NCBI GenBank assembly: GCA_035495815.1
Contig: DATJFH010000315.1
Coordinates: 1-13,945 of the forward strand
Origin: DATJFH01 sp035495815
GTDB lineage: Bacteria; Acidobacteriota; Terriglobia; Bryobacterales; Bryobacteraceae
Reading direction: 5' to 3'
Length of the DNA: 13,945 nucleotides
The notes beneath the pieces are model-generated. The model made no database searches, was not told where the DNA came from, and saw only the letters and a list, made by a program, of their open reading frames with translations. A program made the position numbers and the translations under genes. This document shows, piece after piece, positions 1-10,105 of the stretch (its first letter is position 1; every line of letters starts with the position of its first letter).

Positions 1-851
1 ACTCGCTGCCGGGCGACCCGCTGCGGATCTTCATCGACACGGCGGCCGAAGTGCAGCGCGCCATGGGCTTCCAGAACGAGAAGGACCATCCGGAAGTAGC
101 GCCTTCGCAGTTCGAGATCAATTACGGCTATTCGGAAGTGGTGGCTGCCGCCGACCAGATCCAGATCTACAAACTGATCTGCCGCCAGGTGGCGACCAGG
201 ATGGGGCTCTCGGCCAGCTTTTTACCGAAGCCGGTGGTAGGCGTGAACGGCAGCGGCATGCACACCAATGTTTCGGTCGGCAAGAACGGCAAGAACATCT
301 TCTGGGATCCGAAAGGTGAAGAGAAGATCAGCAGGGAAGCGTGGGATTTCGTGGACCGGATCCTCTCGCACGGCAATGACATCTGCCTCCTGCTGAACGC
401 GAGCGTCAACGCGTACCGCCGGCTCGATCCGCATTTCGAGGCGCCCAACCAGATCATCGCCTCGGCGGTCGACCGAGGGTCCATGGTTCGAATCCCGATA
501 GGCAACGAGCGTAGCGCTCGCGTCGAAGTGCGCTCGGTGGGTCCGGACGCGAACCCGTATATGGCCCTTTACTCCATCTTCAAGACCGGGCTCGACGGCA
601 GCATCGCGAAAATCGAGAACCTCCGCTCAGCCAAGCGCTTCCTGCCGGATAACATCTACGACGCGATGGACAATTTCAACAAGTCGGAGTGGACCACCGA
701 AATCCTCGGCGAGGATGTGAAGAGCAGATACATGGAGCTCAAGAAGGCGTCGGCCGACCGGTGCGCGCGGCTGCTGGGAACAGTCGTCAAACCACCGGAG
801 GTCCAGTTCCATCACGAAATCTACAATCAGTATCTCTGGAATATGTTCTAA
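1..851 (+). CDS. glnA: Glutamine synthetase, type I family (5' truncated by window edge)
   Basis: ATP-dependent ligation of ammonia to glutamate, a cytoplasmic step of nitrogen assimilation. The reading frame is open from base 3, so the N-terminal third, including the Asp-loop, lies outside the window; 282 residues remain. Visible catalytic-domain signatures are EVAPSQFEINY (glutamate/metal-binding strand), PKPVVGVNGSGMH (the GS signature with the ATP/metal histidine), RLDPHFEAPN, and ERSARVEVRSVGPDANPY, which carries the Arg/Glu active-site residues. The C-terminus ends HHEIYNQYLWNMF. A tyrosine occurs in DNIYDAMDNF near where adenylylated enzymes have their NLYDLPPEE loop, but the surrounding sequence differs, so regulation by adenylylation looks doubtful. 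It points toward the minus-strand sulfatase and is not part of the respiratory operon. The family call is firm; the subtype is not. Confidence 0.93.
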   Translation, partial: SLPGDPLRIFIDTAAEVQRAMGFQNEKDHPEVAPSQFEINYGYSEVVAAADQIQIYKLICRQVATRMGLSASFLPKPVVGVNGSGMHTNVSVGKNGKNIFWDPKGEEKISREAWDFVDRILSHGNDICLLLNASVNAYRRLDPHFEAPNQIIASAVDRGSMVRIPIGNERSARVEVRSVGPDANPYMALYSIFKTGLDGSIAKIENLRSAKRFLPDNIYDAMDNFNKSEWTTEILGEDVKSRYMELKKASADRCARLLGTVVKPPEVQFHHEIYNQYLWNMF

Positions 852-870
852 GCAGTTTTTTGAGAAGCAG

Positions 871-920
871 CCACATCCGCCGCGGGGCAAACCCGGCATG
901 ACGCCCGGCGGCGGGTGTGG
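871..920. terminator. Long hairpin between convergent genes (possible terminator)
   Basis: Bases 871-883 (CCACATCCGCCGC) pair with 908-920 (GCGGCGGGTGTGG) over 13 positions, with one G-T wobble. After a one-by-one mismatch, four more pairs (885-888 with 903-906) stack inside. It lies 20 nt after the glutamine synthetase stop and 53 nt beyond the sulfatase stop. No T-tract follows on either strand; the T6 run at 856-861 precedes the stem on the plus strand. A bidirectional transcript end is therefore inferred from position and stem strength, not from a classical intrinsic terminator. Confidence 0.4.
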
Positions 921-972
921 CCCATGGAGTGTGCGACCGCTACGGACTCGTCACTTTGACTTGCCGCTTCTT

Positions 973-2337
973 TCACCCCGGCGCGCTGCGGAACGGCCTC
1001 AATCTCGGCGCCATTACTTCCTGCTCCCATGCGGCCAGCTTCGCCCGAAGACCCTTGGCGATCATCTCGGCAGTGGGCAGCAGATTCCTTTGCTCGAGTT
1101 CGTCCTTGGCGAGATCGTGGAGTTCCTCTCCCTCGTCGATCACCAGCTTCAAATCGCCCACGCGAACGGCCTTTCGCACCCGTGTTCCTCGTTTGGCTCG
1201 CCAGAATAGCGTGCGTGGATAATTCGGTTTCAATCCCTCCAGCACGGGCAGCAGATTCACTCCATCCAACGGACGACCCGACGGCGCGGCAATGCCTGTG
1301 GCCGCCAGCATCGTGGGCAGCAGATCCATCGAGACCGCCACCTGGTCGATGGTCTTGCCCCCCGGAATCCGGCCCGGCCATCGCATCATACAAGGTACCC
1401 GGATGCCGCCTTCCCACAACGATCCTTTCTTGCCGCGCCACGGATCGTTGCGCCCGTTCGGATCGCCGCCGTTGTCGCTGGAGAAAATCACCAGCGTTTC
1501 GCCGGCAGCGCCCATTCTGTCCAATTGGGACAGGATGTCGCCGACGCGCCGGTCCAGCCGCTCGATCATCTTGGCATATGTCGGCCGATGGCCCTGGCGC
1601 ACCGGCGCAGCGCCGGTTTTCGGATCGTAGCCGTCGGGATCCTGGATCGGCGTGTGGGGAGAGGTGAACGGAACGTAGAGGAAGAACGGCTTCGACCGCT
1701 TCCGTGCCAGCCAGCTCACGGCCTCCTCCGCGATCAGATCGGTTGTGTATCCCTTCGCTTCGACCGGCTTACCGTTGCGGTAGAGAACGTTGGTCCCGTC
1801 CTCCTCCCTGTGGGTGAAATAATCGGCGTTGCCGCCGAGAATCCCGAAATATTCATCGAATCCATGGCGGTTCGGGGAGAACTTGTCCGCGTATCCGAGG
1901 TGCCATTTTCCGAAACAAGCGGTATCGTAACCGGCGTTCTTGAAGATGCGCGCCATGCTCGTTTCCGACACGGGAAGGCCGAGTTCCCCCTGTTTGGCCA
2001 GCCACTCGGCGTCGTCATACCGGCCGACATTGCCCACTCCGATGGCGCATTCCAAACCTCCGACACGCGCCTGATAACGCCCCGTAAGGGTAGCTGTGCG
2101 GGTTGGCGAGCAGTCCGGCGCGTTGGTGTAATACTTCGTCAGCCGAACGCCTTTGGCCCCGATCGAGTCGATGTTGGGCGTCCGGATGTCCGGACAGCCA
2201 TAGGAGGAGAGGTCGCCATAGCCCATGTCATCGGCGAGAATCAGCACTACATTGGGCCGCCCAGCGGCGCGGGCTCGAGAAAAGGGCGCGGCGCCGCACA
2301 GACGAAGAACCTGTCTACGAGTGATTTGCATAGCCAA
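973..2337 (-). CDS. Arylsulfatase-family sulfatase with Tat-like leader
   Basis: Predicted hydrolase of sulfate esters (type I, formylglycine-dependent; alkaline phosphatase superfamily), probably exported. The 454 residues carry the whole active site: LILADDMGYGD (metal-binding Asp36/Asp37), CSPTRTATLTGR (C-x-P-x-R, with Cys76 the residue converted to formylglycine), GKWHLG (Lys144, His146), SPHTP (His228) and SSDNGGD (Asp288, Asn289), then the usual WEGGIRVP segment and C-terminal subdomain. ITRRQVLRL at the N-terminus resembles a twin-arginine motif, though the hydrophobic stretch after it is short. The start is uncertain. An AGGAGG (2350-2355, read on the minus strand) lies 12 nt before a TTG (2337) and 18 nt before an ATG (2331), so TTG is used here. 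The substrate cannot be told from sequence. No anaerobic maturase or second sulfatase is in the window. Confidence 0.93.
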   Translation of the reverse strand: MAMQITRRQVLRLCGAAPFSRARAAGRPNVVLILADDMGYGDLSSYGCPDIRTPNIDSIGAKGVRLTKYYTNAPDCSPTRTATLTGRYQARVGGLECAIGVGNVGRYDDAEWLAKQGELGLPVSETSMARIFKNAGYDTACFGKWHLGYADKFSPNRHGFDEYFGILGGNADYFTHREEDGTNVLYRNGKPVEAKGYTTDLIAEEAVSWLARKRSKPFFLYVPFTSPHTPIQDPDGYDPKTGAAPVRQGHRPTYAKMIERLDRRVGDILSQLDRMGAAGETLVIFSSDNGGDPNGRNDPWRGKKGSLWEGGIRVPCMMRWPGRIPGGKTIDQVAVSMDLLPTMLAATGIAAPSGRPLDGVNLLPVLEGLKPNYPRTLFWRAKRGTRVRKAVRVGDLKLVIDEGEELHDLAKDELEQRNLLPTAEMIAKGLRAKLAAWEQEVMAPRLRPFRSAPG

Positions 2338-2349
2338 GTAATATAGTAT

Positions 2350-2355
2350 CCTCCT
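2350..2355 (-). promoter_or_regulatory. Shine-Dalgarno AGGAGG of the sulfatase gene
   Basis: Read on the minus strand this is a perfect AGGAGG. It supports translation beginning at TTG 2337 (12-nt spacer) or ATG 2331 (18-nt spacer). No convincing minus-strand -35/-10 pair was seen upstream of it. Confidence 0.6.
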
Positions 2356-2892
2356 GCCGAAATGTAGCCGATCCGAATAGAAACGGGGGTAGCAGGTTCC
2401 AGTCGCGGAACAGGCTGAGCTGGATACACCGGCGAGCGGGCGCGCCCATGACCGTCACCAGGACCGACGCGGCTGAGATGCGGATCCTTGAAACGCTGCC
2501 GCAACCGGGCGGCGGACGGCAGCTCCTTCCCATAGAGCGGACGACGGATCAGTCAGCCCAGCACATCGACGCCAGCATTGGTATGGGAACGGCGGCGATG
2601 GACCGGACAACCACGGGTCCTGGGAGAACGAAGGCGCGAGCGCGGCCAGCGCTGGAGCATCGGTGTTGAAGACGATCCAAGCCGTACCATCCCCGTGAGC
2701 ACGGCGATGACACGAACGCCGGCGGGTATGACGATTCCCCGCCTGGCGCGGTGAGGAGAAGGGGGACGAGCGAAACGCCTACGGCGCCGCAACCGGAGCC
2801 ACGCCTGGCGCTGCTCGAATCCGGACTCGAGCAGTACATCCAACGGGTCAGGTTAACGGCATGACGCAGTGATGGCTTCAGCCAAAGACTAG
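2356..2892. other. Intergenic stretch without a recognisable gene
   Basis: About 540 bases upstream of the sulfatase. Short frames are open on both strands (up to 96 codons on the minus strand), but they overlap each other, are rich in Arg, Ser and Pro, lack good ribosome binding sites and match no family I recognise. The only clear structure is the inverted repeat at 2811-2834. The base composition is still GC-rich, so this may be decayed coding DNA. No tRNA or rRNA signature and no transposase motif was seen. Confidence 0.5.
2811..2834. repeat. Perfect 8-bp inverted repeat with 8-nt loop
   Basis: CTGCTCGA (2811-2818) is mirrored by TCGAGCAG (2827-2834), with the loop ATCCGGAC holding the palindrome TCCGGA. 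No T-run follows on either strand. It could be a small regulatory stem, a protein-binding palindrome, or chance in GC-rich DNA. Confidence 0.35.
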
Positions 2893-3171
2893 CGGCTGGT
2901 TTTCAGGCCGGGGTGTGCGCGCATTCCCGTTGTGGCTGTGGCCCGTATCGTGACTGGCGCGCTGTCGGGAGCCGCCATCGGCGCCGCGGCCGGGTCGCTG
3001 CCCGCAGGGTTGGTGGCCGGCGCGCTGGGCGGGGTCGCCGGAACCCTGGGCGGCTACGAGTTCCGTTCCCGACTGGTAAGAGCGATCGGAGGAAAGGATC
3101 TGCCGATCGCTTTGCTCGAGGATGCCATCGCCCTCGTGGCCGCGTTCCTGATCGTCTGCCATTCTGCCTGA
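2893..3171 (+). pseudogene. C-terminal fragment of a DUF4126-like membrane protein
   Basis: From 2893 (directly after an in-frame TAG) to the TGA at 3169-3171 the frame is coding-like, with strong G/C preference at third positions. The best available start is GTG 2932, giving 79 residues, and no Shine-Dalgarno precedes it. The protein has a Gly/Ala-rich membrane segment (ARIVTGALSGAAIGAAAG, then AGALGGVAGTLGGYEFRSRL) and ends LPIALLEDAIALVAAFLIV. This resembles the C-terminal half of DUF4126-type proteins, which are usually about twice as long. I could not find the N-terminal half in any upstream frame, so it looks truncated or decayed. A short functional membrane protein is the alternative. 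The family assignment is from memory and is moderate at best. Confidence 0.5.
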
Positions 3172-3817
3172 ACGCCGCCGGAACCGTACCACGTCCTGTG
3201 GAATATTTTGCCCGATACGTGGCGGCGGTCGAGTACCTGTTCCTGCGCGGGCGGATTCTTCGAAACCCGGCCGTCGGGGACATCAGCTACGGGAGCGTGG
3301 CCCCGGCCTACCAGCATCGGCATTTTTTCATAGATTGCGGCTGCAAGACCGCAAGATGACCGACGGCGTCAATACTACGGCATTCCGTCCATGGATTCAT
3401 GGCGGAGGTCCGCTTTCTCTCGTCGAACTTCGAGAGTGAGTCGCCGGTACCGCCGGGTATCGAGATCGCAGGCGAGAGAATCCGACGTCCTGAATTGCCG
3501 CGCTCAACCGCGCTCCAAAGCGGCTGCACCGACCGGTGACGGGCACGGAGATCCGCGGGCAAGCGCGGCAGCCGGCGGAAGAAAAGTGCACCGCTCACAG
3601 GCTGCAATCGCCATACCAGGATCAGTCCGGCCGCTCACTCGAAGAGCCGGGTGGCAGGAAAGGTGGCGCGCGGCGCCGTCAGATTTTTGCTGAGAGCAGC
3701 GGCCACATCCTGCCGGCAGACCATGACCGGAGCGCTCCGGCGGAGAGCCGCGCCGACCAGCGAATTCCCGGCGCCTGCGGGCAGCCAAAGTGCAAGCCAA
3801 AAAAGTGGGCCTGGCAG
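3172..3817. other. Intergenic stretch upstream of the respiratory operon
   Basis: No gene could be supported. Several frames of 60-130 codons are open on both strands, but none has a recognisable motif, a plausible ribosome binding site or convincing composition. A plus-strand frame across about 3180-3359 and minus-strand frames across 3308-3866 were read through without a family match. A 6-bp hairpin (TTGCGG 3335-3340 with CCGCAA 3349-3354) is the only small structure noted. The stretch may be remnant coding DNA plus the upstream control region of the operon. Confidence 0.5.
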
Positions 3818-3846
3818 TTGGCAATCGGGCGGTCCTGCGCCATAAT
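3818..3846 (+). promoter_or_regulatory. Candidate sigma70-type promoter for the ACIII/oxidase operon
   Basis: TTGGCA (3818-3823) and CATAAT (3841-3846) each match the -35 and -10 consensus at five of six positions and are separated by exactly 17 nt. Transcription would start near 3853, leaving a leader of about 87 nt before the actA ATG at 3940. Because later genes in the operon overlap or nearly touch, this is the most plausible main promoter for all of them. No operator palindrome was identified around it. Confidence 0.5.
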
Positions 3847-3939
3847 GGGTATTCGCATCGCCGCAATGCAAACCGACATCCACTCGAACAGGGGACACCA
3901 GGCCGTAGCCCGCGCTAACCGGAAGTAGCGACGGCCCGT

Positions 3940-4589
3940 ATGCCTCAGATCTTTCATCGCAGCACGAACACGTTCTCGAAGGTGAGTATTTTCGGGTCTG
4001 TGTTTATCCTGGGGTTCCTGCTATGGCTTTTCGGCGCGTGGAGCCGTTCGTCGTGGGCGACGCAAGCCAATGTGGCGCGGGAGCAGCCGGTGCCTTTCAG
4101 TCATGCTCACCACGTAGGTGACGTCGGCATCGACTGCCGTTATTGCCATACGTCGGTGGAGACGTCGGGTTTCGCCAACATTCCTCCGACCAAAACGTGC
4201 ATGAACTGCCATTCGCAAATCTTCAATACCAGTCCCACGCTGGAGCCGGTGCGGGAGAGCTTCCGCACGGACCGGTCGATTGCCTGGACCCGCGTGCACG
4301 ATCTTCCGGATTTCGCTTATTTCGATCACAGCATCCATGTGAACAAGGGAGTGGGCTGCGAAACCTGCCACGGGCGCGTGGACAAGATGCCGCTGACCTG
4401 GCAGAAAGCATCGCTGCAGATGGAGTGGTGTCTGGACTGCCATCGCTACCCGGAGCGCTACGTGCGCCCGCGCGAAGAAGTGTTCCGCATGGGATACGAG
4501 CCATCCGAAGACCAGGAGACGATGGGACGCCGCCTTGTGAAGGAATACAGGATTCAGAGCCTGACCAGTTGCTCGACCTGCCACCGCTG

Positions 4590-4590
<1 letters not shown>
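3940..4590 (+). CDS. actA: Alternative Complex III subunit ActA, pentaheme cytochrome c
   Basis: Electron-transfer subunit of the quinol-oxidising Alternative Complex III, anchored by one helix with its hemes on the periplasmic side. The 216 residues show a short basic N-terminus, one transmembrane segment (about residues 14-34), and five CXXCH heme-binding motifs: CRYCH 66-70, CMNCH 87-91, CETCH 140-144, CLDCH 164-168 and CSTCH 211-215. The last heme site ends one residue before the stop. Five hemes and this length are what ActA proteins typically have. PVPFSHAHHVGDVGIDCRYCH and IPPTKTCMNCHSQIF are strongly conserved ActA signatures. The ribosome binding site is weak (GGAAG at 3921-3925, 14 nt before ATG). 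It is the first gene of the operon; its TGA overlaps the actB ATG by one base. Confidence 0.96.
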
Positions 4591-7528
<2,938 letters not shown>

Positions 7529-7532
<4 letters not shown>

Positions 7533-8926
7533 GCATGGAACCGCCCAGGCCGCCCGTGGAACTCCCCGCGCCGGAGAAGCGCGACGAGGTCATCGAGCCG
7601 GGACACACATTTTCATCGGTCACCGACAAGATCAGCTCGATCGTGCTGAGGCGGAAGACGCCGCTCGGCTGGTTCCTGGCGCTGGGAGTCTCCTTCAGCA
7701 TGCTGATGCTGCTGCTGTACGGCATGGGCGTTCTGTTCCTGCGCGGCATAGGCGTCTGGGGCGTGAACATTCCAGTCGGCTGGGGCTTCGCCATCATCAA
7801 CTTCGTGTGGTGGATCGGCATCGGCCACGCCGGTACGCTGATTTCGGCCATTCTGCTGCTGCTGCGGCAGAGGTGGCGCACCTCGATCAACCGCTTCGCT
7901 GAAGCGATGACGCTGTTCGCCGTGTCGTGCGCCGGGCTGTATCCGATTCTGCACCTGGGGCGTCCCTGGCTCGCCTACTGGCTGTTCCCGTACCCCAATA
8001 CGATGTCGCTGTGGCCGCAGTTCCGCAGCCCGCTGATCTGGGACGTGTTCGCGGTGTCGACGTACGCCACCGTGTCGCTGCTGTTCTGGTTCGTGGGCCT
8101 GATTCCCGACCTGGCCACGCTGCGCGACCGGGCGGTCGACCGCGCGCCGCGGTTCATCTACGGCATCCTGGCCATGGGCTGGCGCGGCTCGGCCCGGCAC
8201 TGGCATCGATACGAAACCGCCTCCCTGCTGCTGGCCGGTCTGGCCACGCCGCTGGTGGTTTCAGTGCATACCATCGTCAGCTTCGACTTCGCGGTATCCA
8301 TCGTCCCCGGCTGGCACGCGACGATCTTCCCGCCCTATTTCGTGGCCGGCGCAATCTACTCCGGATTCGCCATGGTCATGACGCTGGCGATTCCGCTGCG
8401 GTACGTCTACGGACTCGAAGATTTCATCACCATCCGGCATCTGCAGAACATGGCGAAGATCATGCTGGCGACCGGCCTCATCGTGGGATACGGATACATG
8501 ATGGAGACGTTCATGGCCTGGTACAGCGCCGACAGCTACGAGCAGTTCATGATCCACAACCGCATGACCGGCCCCTACTGGCCGTACTACTGGGCGCTGA
8601 TCTTCTGCAACATTTTGACGCCGCAGATCCTGTGGTCGAAGAAGATCCGCATGAACGTGCCGGTGCTGTTCGCGGTTTCACTGATCGTCAACGTGGGCAT
8701 GTGGCTGGAGCGGTTCGTGATCGTGGTCACCAGCCTGCACCGTGATTTTCTGCCGTCCTCCTGGGGTATGTACCATCCGACGCGCTGGGACTGGATGACC
8801 TACGTCGGCACCTTTGGCCTGTTCCTCAGCCTGCTGTTCCTGTTCATCCGCTTCCTGCCGATGATTTCGATCTTCGAAATGCGCACCATTCTGCCGCAGG
8901 CAGAAGTCGCGGAGCAGAAGGAATGA
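7529..8926 (+). CDS. actC: ACIII subunit ActC, NrfD-like quinol-interacting membrane protein
   Basis: Integral membrane subunit of the PSR/NrfD family, which docks against the iron-sulfur domain of ActB and is thought to form the quinol site. The 465 residues have a soluble N-terminal tail of about 45 residues and ten hydrophobic segments readable by eye, beginning with TPLGWFLALGVSFSMLMLLL and ending with FLSLLFLFIRFLPMISIFEM. Conserved family stretches include GWGFAIINFVWWIGIGHAGT, YPILHLGRPW, SVHTIVSFDFA and VGMWLERFVIVVTSLHRDFLP; the charged and His residues inside these are likely quinol or proton-path positions. GTG 7529 forms a GTGA overlap with the actB stop and has GGAG five bases upstream. 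ATG 7535, two codons later, is an equally possible start. It overlaps actD by 4 nt. Confidence 0.95.
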
Positions 8927-9459
8927 CGAAGCCGCCCATCTACGGATTGATGGCCGAGTTCCGGAACGTGACCGCCCTGGTGGAGGCTACGCGCGCCGCG
9001 CGGGACGCTGGGTACAAACGCATGGACGCCTATTCTCCGTTTCCGGTGGAAGAGCTGTCGGACGCGCTGGGCCATCATCATGACCGCCTGCCGCTGCTGG
9101 TGCTGATCGGCGGCATAGCCGGGGGAGCCGCGGGCTTTTTCCTGCAGTATTACGCCGCGGTGATCGACTACCCGTTGAACATCGGCGGGCGTCCGCTGCT
9201 GAGCTGGCCAGCGTTCATCCCGGTGACATTCGAGACGACGATTCTGGCGGCGGCATTCGTGGCTGTACTGGGGATGCTGGGGTTGAACGGGCTGCCGGAA
9301 CCCTACCATCCAGTATTCAACGTGGAGCGCTTCGTGAACGCGACGCGAAGCCGGTTCTTCCTGTGTATCGAAGCCAGGGATCCGAAGTTCGACCGCGTGG
9401 ACACGGCGCAATTCCTGGAGAGCCTGGAGCCGCGGGGGGTATATGAAGTCGCGCACTAG
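8923..9459 (+). CDS. actD: ACIII subunit ActD (DUF3341 family)
   Basis: Small ACIII membrane subunit, 178 residues, matching the DUF3341 family pattern: an N-terminal cytoplasmic domain (YGLMAEFRNVTALVEATR through PFPVEELSDALG), two transmembrane helices (about residues 46-70 and 97-120) joined by a loop with the YYAAVIDYPLNIGGRPLLSW signature, and a C-terminal domain containing LPEPYHPVFNVERF and FFLCIEARDPKFD. Its role is structural in the membrane part of the complex; no cofactor ligands are present. It starts with an ATGA overlap on the actC stop, and its last 17 bases are shared with actE in another frame. Confidence 0.94.
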   Translation: MTKPPIYGLMAEFRNVTALVEATRAARDAGYKRMDAYSPFPVEELSDALGHHHDRLPLLVLIGGIAGGAAGFFLQYYAAVIDYPLNIGGRPLLSWPAFIPVTFETTILAAAFVAVLGMLGLNGLPEPYHPVFNVERFVNATRSRFFLCIEARDPKFDRVDTAQFLESLEPRGVYEVAH

Positions 9460-10105
9460 CCGGCATTCAGGCGGGGGGTCCGGGGAAGCGGAAACGCCGG
9501 CAGTCCGCTCATGGGCAGAGACGAGCCTGGGCGCGGCGCGCATGATGGCGTGCGCAACACTGCTGCTGACCAGCGCCTGCCGGCAGGACATGCACGACCA
9601 GCCGAAGTACCAGCCGCTCGAGCGCAGCGCCTTTTTCGAGGACGGCCGCGCGTCCCGGCCTCTGCCGGCGGGCACGGTGGCGCAGGGCCAGCTTCGCGAG
9701 GATGAGCAACTCTATACCGGCAAGTCCGGCGACAAACCGGTGACCGTCTTTCCGTTTCCGGTCACGAAGGCGGTTCTCGAGCGCGGCCAGCAGCGTTTCA
9801 ATATCTACTGCTCCCCCTGCCATGACCGCATGGGCACGGGGCTGGGCATGGTGGTCCGGCGCGGCCTCCGGCAGCCGCCGTCCTACCACATCGACCGGCT
9901 GCGCGATTCACCCCCGGGCTACTTTTACGACGTGATCACCAACGGATTCGGCGCCATGCCGGACTACTCGGCGCAGATTGAGCCGCGCGACCGCTGGGCG
10001 ATCGTGGCCTACATCCGCGTGCTGCAGCGGAGCCAGAGGGCGACACTGGCGGACGTTCCGCCCGATCAGCGCGCCGCGTTGGGAACCCCGGAGGTCCGCC
10101 GATGA
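9443..10105 (+). CDS. actE: ACIII subunit ActE, monoheme cytochrome c
   Basis: Monoheme cytochrome c subunit of ACIII, a probable exit point for electrons toward the oxidase. The 220 residues carry one heme site, CSPCH (123-127), followed by MGTGLGMVVRRGLRQPPSYH and a likely axial methionine in GAMPDYS (Met172). A hydrophobic stretch MMACATLLLTSAC leads to Cys46, then RQDMHDQPKYQPLE, the usual mature start of lipid-anchored ActE; the residue three before the Cys is Thr, not Leu/Val/Ile, so the lipobox is imperfect. From ATG 9443 the leader is unusually long (45 residues), with weak GGAG or G-run ribosome binding. A start at ATG 9542 or 9545 would give a very short leader without basic residues. 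The gene overlaps actD by 17 nt and actF by 4 nt. Confidence 0.94.
   Translation: MKSRTSRHSGGGSGEAETPAVRSWAETSLGAARMMACATLLLTSACRQDMHDQPKYQPLERSAFFEDGRASRPLPAGTVAQGQLREDEQLYTGKSGDKPVTVFPFPVTKAVLERGQQRFNIYCSPCHDRMGTGLGMVVRRGLRQPPSYHIDRLRDSPPGYFYDVITNGFGAMPDYSAQIEPRDRWAIVAYIRVLQRSQRATLADVPPDQRAALGTPEVRR

Noticed and set aside
1525..2346. 273-codon plus-strand frame across the sulfatase
   Set aside because: The minus strand holds an intact sulfatase with every catalytic residue, so this frame is a shadow.
2879..2902. Short hairpin CAGCC/GGCTG followed by TTTT, as a terminator
   Set aside because: Only five pairs with a 10-nt loop and four T residues, with no intact gene just upstream to terminate.
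3504..3866. Minus-strand frames that vaguely recalled the C-terminal end of a MacB/FtsX-type permease
   Set aside because: The resemblance relied on switching frames and on generic Arg/Pro/Ala runs; no conserved permease block could be aligned.
2338..3939. Search for tRNA genes, CRISPR repeats, IS ends or transposase remnants
   Set aside because: No T-loop with matching acceptor stem, no regularly spaced repeats, no terminal inverted repeats with target duplication, and no transposase motif were seen.
4143..4589. Upstream extension of the actB frame to an ATG within actA
   Set aside because: It would overlap the heme-binding region of actA in another frame; ATG 4590 at the stop/start overlap gives the normal ActB N-terminus.
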